Position numbers and translations under genes: made by a program. A stretch of 64,000 bases of DNA, from contig JABSSW010000062.1 of the NCBI GenBank assembly GCA_018902385.1, positions 1-64,000 of the forward strand, given 5' to 3'. Within the stretch, counting starts at the first letter, position 1; each line of letters starts with the position of its first letter. This stretch comes from Physcia stellaris (lineage: Eukaryota; Ascomycota; Lecanoromycetes; Caliciales; Physciaceae). The notes beneath the pieces were generated by a model. That model was not told the origin of the DNA. It ran no database searches and saw only the letters and a list, made by a program, of their open reading frames with translations. Below are positions 14,075 through 27,900 of the stretch, in pieces.

Positions 14075-14576
14075 AAATACGACGTTAATTGATTCGATTT
14101 TATTTCGAATATTTTGTTATATTTCGAATTTCAATTTAACATCAAAAACAATCGTGTTGTGAAAATTTTGAATTGTTATGATTAAATATTTGTGACGATT
14201 TGTCAATTTTCGCAATTGTGTTTTTAATTTTGAATATTTCGAAAATCATCGTAGAATACAAATCATAAAAAATGATCATTACGATAAATATTATTGACAT
14301 CATTTCATTTATCGTTCATTGAAATTTTTGAATTCGAAATTTGAAAAAAAAAATATATTAAAAAATGAATATCAATATAACGAGAAACGATGTTTTATTT
14401 TTTTTGTCGATGTTAATCGTTATAATCGAATATTTCGATCGCAAAAAAATCATGTCGTCGAAAAAATGTTTCATTGTTTATCGACATAAAATTTACAAAC
14501 GAATTATGCAAGTTGTATAAGCGTTATAAATCGATTTTTTAATCATTAAACAGTGAATAACAATATGTAAATCGAC

Positions 14577-14954
14577 TTTAAATCAATTAAATCAATAATA
14601 TTAAATATTTAAGCAAACGTAAAACGTCAAAAGTCGATAATCAATAATAGAAATTCGACGTTGATTGTAAAAATTTCAATTAAATTTAACGTTTTCGCGT
14701 TTTTTGATGTTCGTTGTCAAGAAAAATCAAAAAAAATAACGAGAAACGCGTAACGACGCCGTTATCAACGCTATGAAAAAAATAATTTTATTTTTGAAAA
14801 ATTCACGTATTTTTCACATAAAGAGATGTTGTTTATGATATAATACGTGTATCATACATTATATAACAATTTTTGTTATCAAGTAAAAAAAAATCGACTT
14901 TTGATAATTAAATGATTTAAATACTTAATATTGTTGATTTAATTGATTTAAATT
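14577..14954. repeat. Inverted repeat (fold-back / MITE-like)
   Basis: The arm at about 14,577-14,638 (contains TTTAAATCAATTAAATCAA and ends AAAAGTCGA) is the imperfect reverse complement of about 14,894-14,954 (begins TCGACTTTTGAT and ends TTGATTTAATTGATTTAAA). Weaker complementarity extends outward on both sides to about 14,530 and 15,005. The 255-bp loop has no reading frame of note. It fits a miniature inverted-repeat transposon or the two ends of a decayed DNA transposon. No target duplication was identified. Confidence 0.7.
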
Positions 14955-16039
14955 TTGTTATTTATTGTTCAAAGTTGATTCAATTGATTCAAAATCGACT
15001 TAAATACAATCATTTTTGATTCAATGTTACGAAAAAACAATATTTTTGATTAATCGATTAATCGATTCGAAATCGAATTTAAACGCATAAATCAATAAAA
15101 AAAAATTCGACGATTTGATATGAATAATAATTTAATACATTTGAAATTGTTTTAACAATTTATTTGATTTCAATTATACAATTTTGCAAAATACAAACAA
15201 TCAAACGAGAAATAAACGACACGTTCGTATATTTGATAAAACACGTTAAAAATTAAATAAATTTAAATTTTCGCGAAACACGTTAAATAACAAAATAATT
15301 TAACGATTAAAACAAACAATCGTTGTTTTAATCGACGACAAAAATTTTGTTCAATCAATTTCGTTAATTATAATTAAAAACGTTTTTCGTTAAATTGTAT
15401 TGTTTATTTTTATTTTTTTATTTTTGATACATATTTGATGTCGCGTTGATTGTAACATATTTATTTTTCAATTTTTGTGTTTTTATATCAAAATTTAATA
15501 TAATGTTTTCGATTCACGATTAATTCGATTGATTAATTCAATAATTTCAAACAAATTAAATCGAATCAAAAACGCGAAAATCGACAATGCGAAATTTTAC
15601 GTATAACATTTACAATCGATATTCGAAATTGTTTTTTTTGCGATAATCAATGTTGTAATTAATTGTTCACGAATTATATTGTTCAATCAAATAATATTAT
15701 TAATTCAAAAATAAATTCATTATTTGCACGCATATAACAAAATACATTTAAATACAACAACAAAAAAACGTACAAAAATTATTCAAAAAACGCAAAATTA
15801 TTTCAATAATTTCAAAAAACATATCAAACGACGAAATCGATACAAAAAACGACAATAACAATAAAAAAAAAAAAAAACATGAATATCACATTAAAACGAC
15901 GTTTGATAATTGTTGTAAATCAAATTATTCGTAAATGATTTAACAACGTATTAAATTATTTACAATTTAAAATTTGAATATCAATCGATATTTTCAACAT
16001 TTTTACATCAATTGTAAAAAAACAATCGACATTAAATCG
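14955..16039. other. AT-rich stretch, nothing recognised
   Basis: CpY-depleted sequence without a recognisable element or meaningful open frame. Confidence 0.5.
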
Positions 16040-16520
16040 AAACAAATCAAACGATTTCATAAAACACTTTCTATAAAAAAATATTTATTAAAATCGCTTA
16101 ACGCGAATGATCGATCGGAAAAAATCATGATCAATTCTGCGTCTGTATTTCTTAAAGTCGATAAATTCAATCAATACTTAATTCAAATTCTCAATGCGAT
16201 AAATCATCAAATTTTTTTCGTTCAATCATCAAAACTCAATTTGAATGCGAGAGTTCGTACAGTTGTTTCGCAGCTTGCACATCAATCAACAACTACATAT
16301 CATTTTCATCTATTTAATTTCAATTGTAGAGCAGAGTGAGCGCATTTCAACGCTGTAAAAATTGCAAAAATCGATTCATTATCGCGATAACTATGAGATG
16401 TATAAGATATTTCGATTGTTGAAATGTTCTGTTCGGTTTGCGAAAACGATTCAACTTTAATTCTGAAAATCTTTGACAGAATTTTTTTTAAAAAAATTTC
16501 GAATCTGTTTGTTTTTTTAT
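16040..16520. repeat. Dispersed repeat X, copy 1 (mildly mutated)
   Basis: About 480 bp aligning with 19,575-20,475: shared landmarks are AATGATCGATCG, GTTTCGCAGCTTGCACATC, CGCATTTCAACGCTG and the end TTCGAATCTGTTTG. It keeps many CT and AG dinucleotides (TCTGCGTCTG, CTTAAAG), so it is less damaged than its surroundings. The part around 16,330 encodes a stretch like the duplicated short frame in copy 2. Family unknown. Confidence 0.75.
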
Positions 16521-17149
16521 TAAAAACAAACAATCGAAAATATCGACGTGATATAAATCAATATTTTTTTCGATAAAATTTTTTGTTACATGAACGTTCG
16601 AAAAAAACATCAATTACACGATGATATTAAAAAATCATTAAACGACGAAAAAACAATTTTTGCTTAATGATGAACATACATATTTGATAAAAATTTTTTT
16701 TTTTTTTTTTCAAACATTAATATTCAATAAATGTATTAAAATCAAATTAAACGTTTGAACAAAACATAATTTCGATGCAATCAACGATTTTATTTTGAAA
16801 ATGTAAAAAAAAATGCAAACGAATGTTTGAACGTATCATGAATCGTGTTTATATAATTGTATTGATTAATTAATTAAACGAAAACAATAAATTTGCAAAA
16901 ACAAATAAATACAAAATATTGAAATTGCAAACAATGTGCGACGTCAAATTTCAAATTACGTTAATTTCGACGTAAAATTAAAACATAATTCGTTGTTCGA
17001 TCATATATTATATTAATTATTTATTTGTCAAATTTATTTGTCAAATTTATTTGTCAAATTTATTTGTCAAATTTATTTGTCAAACATATTCGTAATATTA
17101 TTTTTTTTCACGAACGTTGTTTCGACGATTCGTCGTTAATTCGAAATGA
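16521..17149. other. AT-rich spacer with a 13-bp tandem repeat
   Basis: No element recognised. Around 17,020-17,084 a 13-bp unit, TTTATTTGTCAAA, is repeated five times head to tail. Confidence 0.7.
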
Positions 17150-19440
17150 AAACGTTGTCGATTGTTTTGAACGAATTCAAAATTCGAAATTTTCACGATT
17201 ATCATTTTTTGATTTTTTCAATATGTTGTATCAATTCACAATTCAATAAAATCGAACAACAATTTTTGAAAATATTTTTAACACGATTTAATTTTTTATG
17301 CGACGTAAATTTTGATTGTAAACAAAATCGAAACGATAATAATGAAATTTAAAATTGAAAAAAAAAATTGAAACGAACAAATGAAATCAAAATAAATTCA
17401 AATTTATTCGAAATTTTCAAATTTTAATCGAATGTAACATTAATAAATGTCAAAACGACAATTTTTTTTCGAAAACGACGACGATTCGCAAATAAACTTT
17501 GATTATCGATTTGAAAAATGAAAAATGTAATTTTAAATAATTTCGAATTTGCGACGATAAAATGATTTCGATAATAATTATTTATTACGTTACGAACGTT
17601 ATCAAATTTATCGTTATCGACGTAATATCAAATTCGATTATGCGATCAATTCGATCAATTAACGCGATATTAAAAACGATTGTAATAATATCGAAATTTC
17701 AAAATATTGTTTATTTTTTATTTGAAATTTTCGTTAATTATAACAAAATCGAATGATTCGTTAATTTGATTTTCGAAAAAATCGCAAAAAATTTTGCGAA
17801 AAAATCAACAATGAAATATATTATAAATTCGTATTGTTTCAAATAATTTAAATTAATAAAAATTGTTTCGACGTTGTAATATTTTGAACGAATTTAATTT
17901 TTTATTATCGAATTTGTCGAATAATTTAACGATTTTGATGTTTCGTCGATTCAAAAAAACGTATTTTTTTTCGACATATTTTACGATTTTGCGATGTTTA
18001 TTGATTTGTGTCGTTATGCGTTTTTGAATTATTTCGACGTGAATTTGTACATAATCGAAAATGTTTTGTATTGTGTTCGTGATATTTTTCGTTTTAACAA
18101 TCAAAAATCGCTTTTTTGTGATAACATACGAAATAAAATTCGATAAAAAATTTATACGAAAATGAATATTTTTGTTGACAAAAAACGATAACAATTCAAT
18201 GAATGTAAAAATCGCGTTATTGTTTACAAATTCGATTATAAATAATCAAACGTTTCAATCGTATTTTATATAATTACAATATTGTCGCAATTGTTTTTCG
18301 ATGTTTTGATTGATTTTTTCGATGTGATCATTAATTTTTGAATAAAAAATCGTAAAAAATTTACATTTGATGTCGAAAATTTTGCAAAAAATTTGTTATA
18401 CAAAAAACACGAATTAAAATTTCGATTAAAAATTATATAAAAAAAACAAATCACGAATACGAAACACGTATTGAATGAATATTTTATTGTGATTTCAACA
18501 TTCGTGTTTTCGTTTTCGTTGATACAAAACGCATAATGACGTTTTTTTATTAAATTTGTCGATTATCGTGTAAATGACATTATAATCGTGAACGTCAAAC
18601 AATTTCGTGATGAAATTAATTGATATATTTGTTCAACGTTGCAAAAATATAATCAAAAAAATAAATAAATCGTTTTTACGATTTTTGAAAATTTTAATTC
18701 GTTGACATTCATGACAATTACGTACGTATCGACGAATTGTTTTGCGCATATTGAATCAATAATAATTACAACGTAAAAATTTTTTCATGCGATTAAATTC
18801 AAAATGATTTGACGTTAAAAATTCATAATTTTTTTTGAAAAAATCAACAAATAAAAAAAACATCGACGAATATTTATAATCGATTTATGTAATATAAAAT
18901 ATCGTTTTTTTGAACAATTCGTAAATTAATTTCATTCACGAAAATGAAATTTTGATTGAATATTTCACGATATATTTTGCAATCGTCGTTTGTTTTGTTA
19001 ACGACAAAAATTCGTTCGTAAATTAATTTGTCAAATTCGACAACATGAATTTCGAATCGTTTCGAAATAAATAATATTTGTTTTTTATATTAATGTCGTT
19101 AATCGTTATCGTTTTTGAATCGTGAATTCGACATACGAATCAAAACGTTTGTTTTAACGTTTTGAATTTTCGATTGAAATTGAATGACGATATTAAATTT
19201 CGATAAAATTTTCGCTCAACGAATTTGACGAAAAATCAATTTTTTCGAAATTATAAAAATTTTCAAATTTTTGTGATCGATGAAAATTTTAATCGATTTT
19301 TAATGTTTTCGAATTTTGAACGTCAATGTTTCAAACAACGAATGATAATTAATAATTTTTTGTTATAAATTTCGTAATTATATTCGATTGAAATCATGTT
19401 TCGATTATAAAAAACAACGAAATGCAAAATTTTTTCGTCG
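17150..19440 (-). pseudogene. Gypsy (copy D) 3' half: integrase and C-terminus
   Basis: Minus-strand remnant of a Ty3/Gypsy pol. At 18,194-17,853 the translation contains FFVNKNIHFRI, then KHRKIVKYVEKKYVFLNRRN and NSFKILQRRNNFY. These match the Gypsy integrase tail pattern F.NKG.HPR...NKHR....VGD.V.L..RNI...KLGPF.I..R, with Gly and Pro replaced. Sequence from 17,150 to 19,440 aligns block by block with the second copy at 35,570-37,680 (for example ATGCGACGTAAATTTTGATTGTAAA at 17,300 and 35,610). The upstream half of pol continues at 22,816 because a foreign LTR array is inserted between. It is inactive. Confidence 0.75.
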
Positions 19441-19445
19441 TTGTA

Positions 19446-22400
19446 TATTATGAATTTTGTATGTTACGCATACAAAACGTAAAATCAAAATTAAATATTG
19501 TGAATAATTTGATCAAAAAAAATTAACGTTCGTTTCAAAATTTTCATATGTGTTTTGCAATAAAATACAATTTATAAAAAAAATTTCAATAAATTCGTTT
19601 GACGCAAATGATCGATCGAAAAAAATTCTGATCAATTTTACGTTTGTAATCGTTAAATTCGATAACTTTCATCAAATGAAAATTCAAATTTTCAAAAGAT
19701 AATATGTTATTTCTGATTCGATCAATCATCAAAAATTTTGCGTTTTGCAATTGTTCAAAACGTTGTATCAATCATAAAAATAATTTTTTTCTATTTAATT
19801 CTAATTGTAAAGCAAAATGAACGCATTTCAACGTTGCAAAAATGACAAAAATTCGTTCATTATCGCAATAGTTTTGACGTTTCGAAAATTTCGTCTTTGT
19901 CAAACATGTGTCAAATCGTCAGTTGAAATGTTTGCGAAAATGTTTTCGTTCAATTTTTCGATATCTGTACAATTGTTTCGCAGTTTGCACATCAATCAAC
20001 AATCATTTATAATTTTCATTTATTTAATCATGATTGTAAAGCAGATTGAACGCATTTCAACGCTGTAAAAATAACAAAAATCGATTCATTATCGCAATAG
20101 TTTTGAAATTTCGAAAATTACGTCGTTGTCAAATTTGTGCTCATTTCGTTTTTTTGAAGATTCAATTTTTCGCAAAATTTGCATCATTTCAATACGATTT
20201 CGATTATAACTCAATGCGTCAACGTCGAATTTTCGATATTATTGATTATTTGAATAGTGTTTATTTTGTGTTTTAAAATGAACGTTTGTTTGTATGTTTT
20301 GTTTATCGAATGCAAATGTTATCAAGATGCGAAATCGATGAAATCGCAAAACGAATGCGAAACATTAAAATTTTGATTTTGATGCAGAAATTTTGCAATC
20401 TTATCAGATTTGACTTTAATTTTCAAAAATTTCGACAAATTGATTTTTTTCGAAAAAACTTTCGAATTTATTTGTTTTTTAAATAAAACAATCAAACATA
20501 TTATTTATTTCACATCACGATTTATCGTAATAATGATAATATCATCAATACGATTAACGATTTTTTTTCGTGAACATTTGTTATGAATTTTGCATGTTAC
20601 GCATGCAAAACGTAAAATCAAAATTCAATTTTGTGAATAATTTGATCAAAAAAAATTAACGTTCGTTTCAAAAATTTTATATATGTTTTGCAATTTTTTA
20701 AATAAAACAATTAAACATATTATTCATTTATATTACGATTTATCGTAATAATAATAATATTATCGAATATACGATCGACAATTTTTCAAATTGTTTTTGA
20801 GAAATTTTATTAACAACAATCAACGTCGTTAAACAAACATTAAAATCGAAAAATATCATCAATTTCGTTGAAAAAAATTTGATTTTATTGTATTAAAAAT
20901 CATATCGATTTATTTATTAATTTATTTATTTATTTATTTGTTCACGAATTTTTTCGTCAAATTATGTCGTAATTCGAGCAATTTTATCAACGATTATTCG
21001 ACGTATTTTAGTTCAATTTTTACGTTTTCAACAATCATTTTGAAAATTTCGTTTTGATCAATGAAACATAATCATGTGCGATTTATCGTGACGTTAATAA
21101 TTTTTTGACGAATTTTGAAAAAAAAAAACGAAACAATATTTAAAAATTCAATTATATTTTATCGTTCGTTATTGTTTCAAAAATTTTGTTGAATAATGAT
21201 TTTTCGAACAAACGTTATATTTACAAAATTATTTGACGCAAAAACTTGATATTTTATGCAAAATTTTGTATTAAAAATTTAATCGTCACGAACAAAAAAA
21301 ATTGAAATTTTTGCGAATCAAAAAACACAAAACAATATTGCAACAATTTTAATTTGTTAAAAATATCGCATTTCATATTTCATTTCGAAACGATATCGCG
21401 AAATTTACATCAATCGCAATGATTGCAATATTTACAATTTTTTTTATATCAAAATAATCATTTGTTGTATCAATTGAAATTTCAAACGCAATAATCGCAA
21501 TGTCAACATTTTTTGTAACATTTTTTTCATGAAATAAATCGACATCAATGTTTACATTATTTGTTATTTTGTCAAAAACGATTTCGAATATTTTATTTTT
21601 TGACACATTATTTGTTATATCAAAACAATTATTTATTGCATCAATTGCAACATCAAAAAAACAATTATTTTGAATAAAAATCGTTTCATGTTCAATTGTT
21701 GCATCAAAATCGTTACGTTTTTCAATATTTATATTAAATTAAAATCAATATTCATACGCGCGAAACTTTTATTAATTATTTTTTCGTTTATTTCGTCGTC
21801 AACAATTTTTTCGAAATCATATTTTATTATCGAAAATTTGTACGAAATGTTCGTTGAAAAATTCAAAACATCAAATTTAATACATATCAAAAAAATCGAA
21901 TTTTTTTCAAAAATTTTCAATCAAATTCGAATTATTTTTTATTTCAAATTCGTAATCATTCAAAACGCATCGATTAATCAAAATTCGAAAATGTTAAAAT
22001 CGAAAAGTTTTCGTCAATTTATGTTTGCGAAATCGATTCGCGTCGAATTTTTATTTTTTATTACGAAACAAATTTCAAAAAATTCGATCGTTTCGTTATA
22101 CAAAATGTTCATTATTTTTGACGACATATTTTTTACATTTGTTTTCTATTCAAATTACGCAATTAATCAAAATCGCAAATGTTGCATTCAAAACATCGAA
22201 ACATTTCAACAAATCAATCAATCAAAAATTTGAAAATCGAAACGTTTATATATCGAACATTACGTTGATCGTCATTTTTCGAATATTTCATTAATGATTT
22301 TGATCAAAAAAATCAATTTTTATATATGTCGTCGTTGTTTTCGAATTTTTCGTTTTAACAACGATTTGCATGAATATTTTAATTGCATTTATTTGAAATA

Positions 22401-22815
22401 TCGTCGTCGTCGTCGTTTTATCGAACAATTTTTTTCAAATCATCATTTGTATCAATTTTGAAAAAAATTTAAACAAATTTTTCGCATCGAACGCAATTTA
22501 CAGAAATTTCGTTTTGAACGAAAATTCGATAAATTTTTTTTTGTTTTTTTACATGTTTAACGTTTTTTTCAATTGAAATTGAATGAAATTTTTTCGATTA
22601 AAATTTCGACAATGACAAAAAAAACGCAATTTTTTTTTTCGTGAACATTTTTATCGAAAAATTTTAATCAAAACGTAAATTCAAAACTGAATTTTAAACA
22701 AATAATTTGATCAAAAAAATTAACGTTCGTTTTAAAATTTTCATATGTGAAATTTTGCAATTTTTAAATAAAAAATCAAACATAAATTCATTCATTTTTA
22801 CGATTTATCGAAAAA
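19446..22815 (+). mobile_element. Tandem LTR-internal-LTR array (copy C2) inserted in Gypsy D
   Basis: Composite of the same family as 11,749-14,074. The order is: LTR (19,446 to about 20,530, itself split by repeat X), a very short interior (about 20,530-20,578), LTR (20,579-20,750), a long interior (20,751 to about 22,635), and a decayed LTR (to 22,815). The whole composite is flanked by the 5-bp duplication TTGTA (19,441-19,445 and 22,816-22,820). The long interior aligns with C1 and with the zinc-finger gag-like frame of the element at 44,467. A three-LTR array inside one duplication is expected from unequal recombination between copies or from recombination during replication. The array separates the two halves of Gypsy D. 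Confidence 0.8.
19570..20475. repeat. Dispersed repeat X, copy 2, inside an LTR and internally duplicated
   Basis: It interrupts the first LTR of the array: LTR sequence stops near 19,568 and resumes near 20,476 (AAATAAAACAATCAAACATA). Within it a segment of about 229 bp is repeated, giving two short plus-strand frames starting MNAFQRCKN at 19,817 and 20,046, each with CxxC-like spacing further on. Copy 1 at 16,040 has only one unit. Whether it encodes a protein is unclear. Confidence 0.7.
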
Positions 22816-24916
22816 TTGTATTGCAATAATATTTTCGCATTGACGTAATTTGAAAAATAAATTTTTAAAATAAATTGTTTGATTTTATCGTAATGACGAA
22901 ATATAAAAATTTCGATTATCGTTTTTTTGAATAAATTGAAAAAGTTTTTTTGTTTTCGTAATTCATTCGAATTTTACGAATTTTTTGATCATTTCAATGA
23001 AAATTCTGAATTTTTTTTTCGAAAAATCACGAATGAAACGTCGATAAAAATTAACGAAATTCACGAAAATATGTATTTTTTTGAAATTGATAAAATTTGT
23101 TCAATCAATTATGATTTGTATTTTTTTTTGAATTCATGCGAAAATCATTCATCGAAAATATAACGTTTAAAAAAATTTTTTTAAAAAAAAATTCGTATTT
23201 TTCAATATTCATTTGTAAATCGATTTTTTTGAATTTTTCAATATTGTTTCGAACATGCACGATGTATTTTTTTAAAATTTGTTATAAATGAATATATCAT
23301 TCAAATAAATTTGACAAAATTCGTTCAAAAAAATTGAACAAAAAATCATTTATATAAAATTGTCAATTCGCAAAATCGTTGATTAATTCAAAAAATAATA
23401 TTCGATATTTATACGATTTTATAAAAATGACAAACGTGATAAATTTTTTTTTTTTCATTTATTCGAAAAATTTATTGAAAATTGATATGATATTCAGTTT
23501 GATCAAATATTTGCAATTTTGAATTTTGATCAAAATTTTTTCGATCAAAAAAATAAAATATCGATTGCGTTTCGTGATATGATTGAATCGACGATAATTT
23601 ACACACAAACGTATATAATCATTAAATTTGATCGCAAATAAAACAGATAAAATAAATGTCGTTTAATTAAATACGATAAATTTTTTTTGCAAATTTTTTT
23701 TTTCAATTTTTTTTCGAATTTTTTAAATTTGAATTCGAATAAAAAATACATTCGATTGCGAAATAAAAAATTGTTATCGTTTAAAAATTCGATTTTATGA
23801 TCGTATGATTTATGAAAAAATAATTTGATAATTTTTTGAAAATCGAACATTTTTTATAAATGACGAAAATATTTTGATATTTTTTTCATTATGCGTTCAA
23901 ATATCGATTTGATTTATTAACATTTTCAAAATTTTTTGATTATGACGACAATTTTTAACGATTCAAAATTCGTTTGTAATGTTTTGAACGCGAAATCGAT
24001 TTGATTGATCGTAATGAAAAACATCAATTTTTTTTTCGATTTTTGACATCGATTAAAAAAAATTGCATCAATTATTGCGATATTTATCGAATCGTCAAAA
24101 TTCAATTTTAAAAATAAAAAAATTTTTGATTGTTATTTTTTCGTTTTTCATCGTTTATTACGTTGATTTTTCAATTTTTTTTTGACGAATATCGTTTTCG
24201 TAATCGTCGTGATATCAATTTTTGAATTATTTGATTCGATTGTTGACGATTTGTTGTCGTCATCGATTTTTGAATAAATTAAACATTCGAAACATTTCGA
24301 ATCGAATATATCGAATTCGTTTTCAACGACAAAAAATGATGATTTTATTTTGAAACGTAAAAAAATAATATATCGAAATTTTATTTTCGTTATGTATTTT
24401 GCATTGTTTTTTTTGCGATAATTTTGTATTGCGACGTTAATTCGATACATTTTATCGACGATTTGATTCGAAAATTTTCAAACGACGAATTTGAATCGTT
24501 TGATTGAATATGTTGTTATAATGATTACATTTGAACGATTTAAAAATCAATTTATCGTAAATCATATTTAATATGATTTCATGTTTGTTCATTCACGATT
24601 TTTTTAAAATTATCGAATGATTATCAAAATCGATGAGTAACAAAAAACGATTAATTCGAAATGTAATTTTATCGTCAATTTGAAATATATCGCGTGAATT
24701 ATAAAAAAAACATAACGATTGTCAAATTCAATCAATAATTTCGATTTCAATAAAAATACGAATTTTCTGTTGTTTACAAATTGCGTGATTTTTTTTGTCA
24801 ATGAACGCATAATCAATTGCATCAATGTTTATTAAAATTTTTAATTTATGTTTATTATCGTTGAATGATAACGTACAAATAATGATTAAAAATCGTTTGA
24901 TGAAAAAATCAAACAT
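22816..24916 (-). pseudogene. Gypsy (copy D) 5' half: protease and reverse transcriptase
   Basis: Minus-strand continuation of the Gypsy pol cut by the array at 19,446-22,815. At 24,916-24,728 the translation INIDAIDYAFIDKKNHAIC resembles the retropepsin start (I-D-S-G-A-x-x-Y-A-F-I-D), with the catalytic DSG triplet no longer intact. At 23,850-23,599 it reads LFFHKSYDHKIEF...FRNRMYFL, matching the N-terminal RT segment of the third Gypsy copy at 38,650-38,560. The remaining RT runs down to about 22,860 in broken frames. Together with 17,150-19,440 this is one element of about 4.4 kb of recognisable pol. No LTRs for it were identified. Confidence 0.7.
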
Positions 24917-27900
24917 ATTATTATCGTGAATAATTTTTTTTAAACATTTATCAATCGCGTTTTTGACGTAAATTGTTAATTTTTCGAATTAAATTCGTTC
25001 GAATCGATATCAAAATTCAATCGATATATTTTTAATTTATGTCATTGACGTTTTTGAAATTTTTTGATGTTGAAACAAGATTTTCAATTGAAATCGAATT
25101 TTTTACACGTGAAATGTTTGTTCGTGACAATTAATTAATCGATAATCAAATCATGTTTATTATCGTTTTTGAATTTGACAAAAAACGTCAAAATAATTGA
25201 TTTAACAAACGATGTCGTAATCGAAACAACGAAAATCGATTTGAAATGCATGAAATTTGATTTTTGAATTCGAATTCGAATTTTTTTTGAATGTTGATCA
25301 AATCGTTATATATTTGTTGAATGTCATTTTTTCACGCGAATAAAATAAAATGATAACGAAACGAATTGTTCAAAATTTGTTTCAACGATATGATGAATTT
25401 GTCAATCAAATTTTTTATCAACGTAATTTCGTCGAAATTGATTTTAATATTCAAACGATAAAAATTCGAATAAAAATTTGAAAATTTTGAATGTCAAACA
25501 TGATCAAATTTCGATGATTTTGACGTACGTTGCGTTGATAATTTGAATTTTTATAAATATTGTCGAAAAAATTGATTATTATTATTTCATTTTCGAAATA
25601 ATTTAAATTATTATATCGACAAAATTAAATATGTTTCGTTTTTTTTTTATTTAATCAATTATTGTCGTGATCATAAATCGAACAATTTCGTATCAATCGT
25701 TGTTGATCGTGAATTTATCGTAAACGTTAATTTTTTACGTAAATTAATAAAAATTCATATCGTTTGTAAATTTGTCGAAATTCGAATGTTTGTTCGTGCG
25801 TTTTTTTTCGAAAATTTAACAAAATTTGTAACGATCAAATCGTCATTAACAAATTTTTTTTCGTTATCGTCGATATTGTTTGAATTTTTATTTGAATCGA
25901 AATTGAAAACACGTTCGAAACGACGAATTTTATTTGAATTTTATCAAATCGTCATATTCGTTACGTTTGTCAATAAATTGAATTATAATTCGTTTTTTTT
26001 ATTTTTCGAACGTTTTAAATTTGTCGCGTTTTTTTGAAAATATTGTCGATTTCGAATAATTTTTTTTTGAATTTTGAAATTTTGACGAATTGATAAAAAA
26101 ATTTTAAAACGATCAAATATTTGTTTCGATCGAAACGTAAATCGTTGAACACGTTCAAAAATCGTCGAAATGATGTTGAATTCAATATTTCAATTGACGA
26201 ACGATTTTTATGTTCAAAAATACGTGATATCGTCGTTTTGATTCGACATAACGTTGAAAAAAAAAAATTGACGAAAATTTGTAACGAAATTTGAATTGCT
26301 AATTTTCGTGAAATTTCGTTCGAAATATTCAAATAAAATTATAATCGTCGATATTCAAATTTTTCAACGAAAAAAAATGAATTTAGTTTTCAAATTTTTT
26401 ATTTGTTGTCAATCGAAAAAAAAAAAAAAAAATAGATTTCAAAATCGTCGTTTTTAACAATCGTTTTTATCGTAAAAATTTCGTCGTTTGCGTGAAATTC
26501 GATTTGTAATTACACGATTTTCGTCTATTTGTGTTTGTTTTTTTGATCGATTTGAAATTTTATTTTTGAACGTTCGAAAATTCAAAATATTCGATCAAAA
26601 TTGAAAATTACGTAATAATCGACGAATCGTGATTTAAATCAACGAAATGAAAAAAAATTGATTAATTAAACGAAAACAATTGATTTTCAAAAAAACAAAA
26701 TGTTGAATTTAAAAATTAACGAAAATTTTAAATCATGATTAATTTACGTGAAATAACGATCGCAAATCGTCGAAAAAAATTGATTGAAAACGTCGAAATT
26801 TAAAAAAATAATTGTGAAAAATTTTTTAGTCAATGAAAATTGCGAAAAACTTTTTAAAATCGAAAAATTTGAACGAAATGATTATTTTGATTCGATAAAA
26901 TTGCAAAAATTTTTGAAAAACGTTTTTAACAAATCGAATTTCAACGCAAAATTTTTTTCGTAATTTTGTATAAAATTTAAAAATTCGTTTTTTCGATTTT
27001 TTGTAATCGTAAATTTTAAATCATTATTTATTGCATCGATTTTTAATTTTTTCATTTGACAAATTTTTTAAAATTTCGAACGTTTGTAATTTGACGTTTG
27101 TTAATAAATTTTTGATTTTTAAAATTTGATTCGATTCGTATTTTTTCAACGAAAACAAAATTTGATGATTTGAGCGCGAACGTTTTTAAAAAAATTCATT
27201 CGATAGAAAAACAAATTTCAATTGAACAATAATAAAACAAAATAAATACGTCAAATTTCGAAAATTTCAATCGATATATCAAATTATCATTCGTTTTTTT
27301 TCAAAAAAATGAAAAAATCGATATATTGTTAATTAAATTTTTATCGAAAATTTCAATTCGTCGATATTTCGAATTCGATTTGCAATTTAATGAAAATTTT
27401 TTCAATTTTCATAAAAAAAATTCAAATGTTTTCGATCATAATAATATTTTTTTTATTTGAACAAAAATAAATTCAATCATTTTAAAACGAAACGAATAAT
27501 CATTTTTATAAAAAAATTTTTTGTCGAAAAATTTTCGATTTCAACGAAAAACTTTTTCAAATCGACGACGACGATATCAAATGTAACGAATTTTAACATG
27601 TTCAAAATATAAAAAAATAAAAATTCGATAAAAAGTTTTTTGAATTTTTTTGATTAAAAAATGAAAATTGTTAAAATGACGTTGCAATTTGAACAATATT
27701 TTAAATTATTCGAATGATTTTTCAAAATAATCAAATAAAATCGAAAAACAATTTCGAATCATTTGATTAAATTCGATTGATCGTAAAAATTTGAAAATGA
27801 TAAATTGAATAAAAACAATTTGAATTTAATTTTTGAAAATTCGTTTGAAAACATATTCGAATAAAAAATTTTTTTCGAATTCGAAATAATAATTTTCGAA

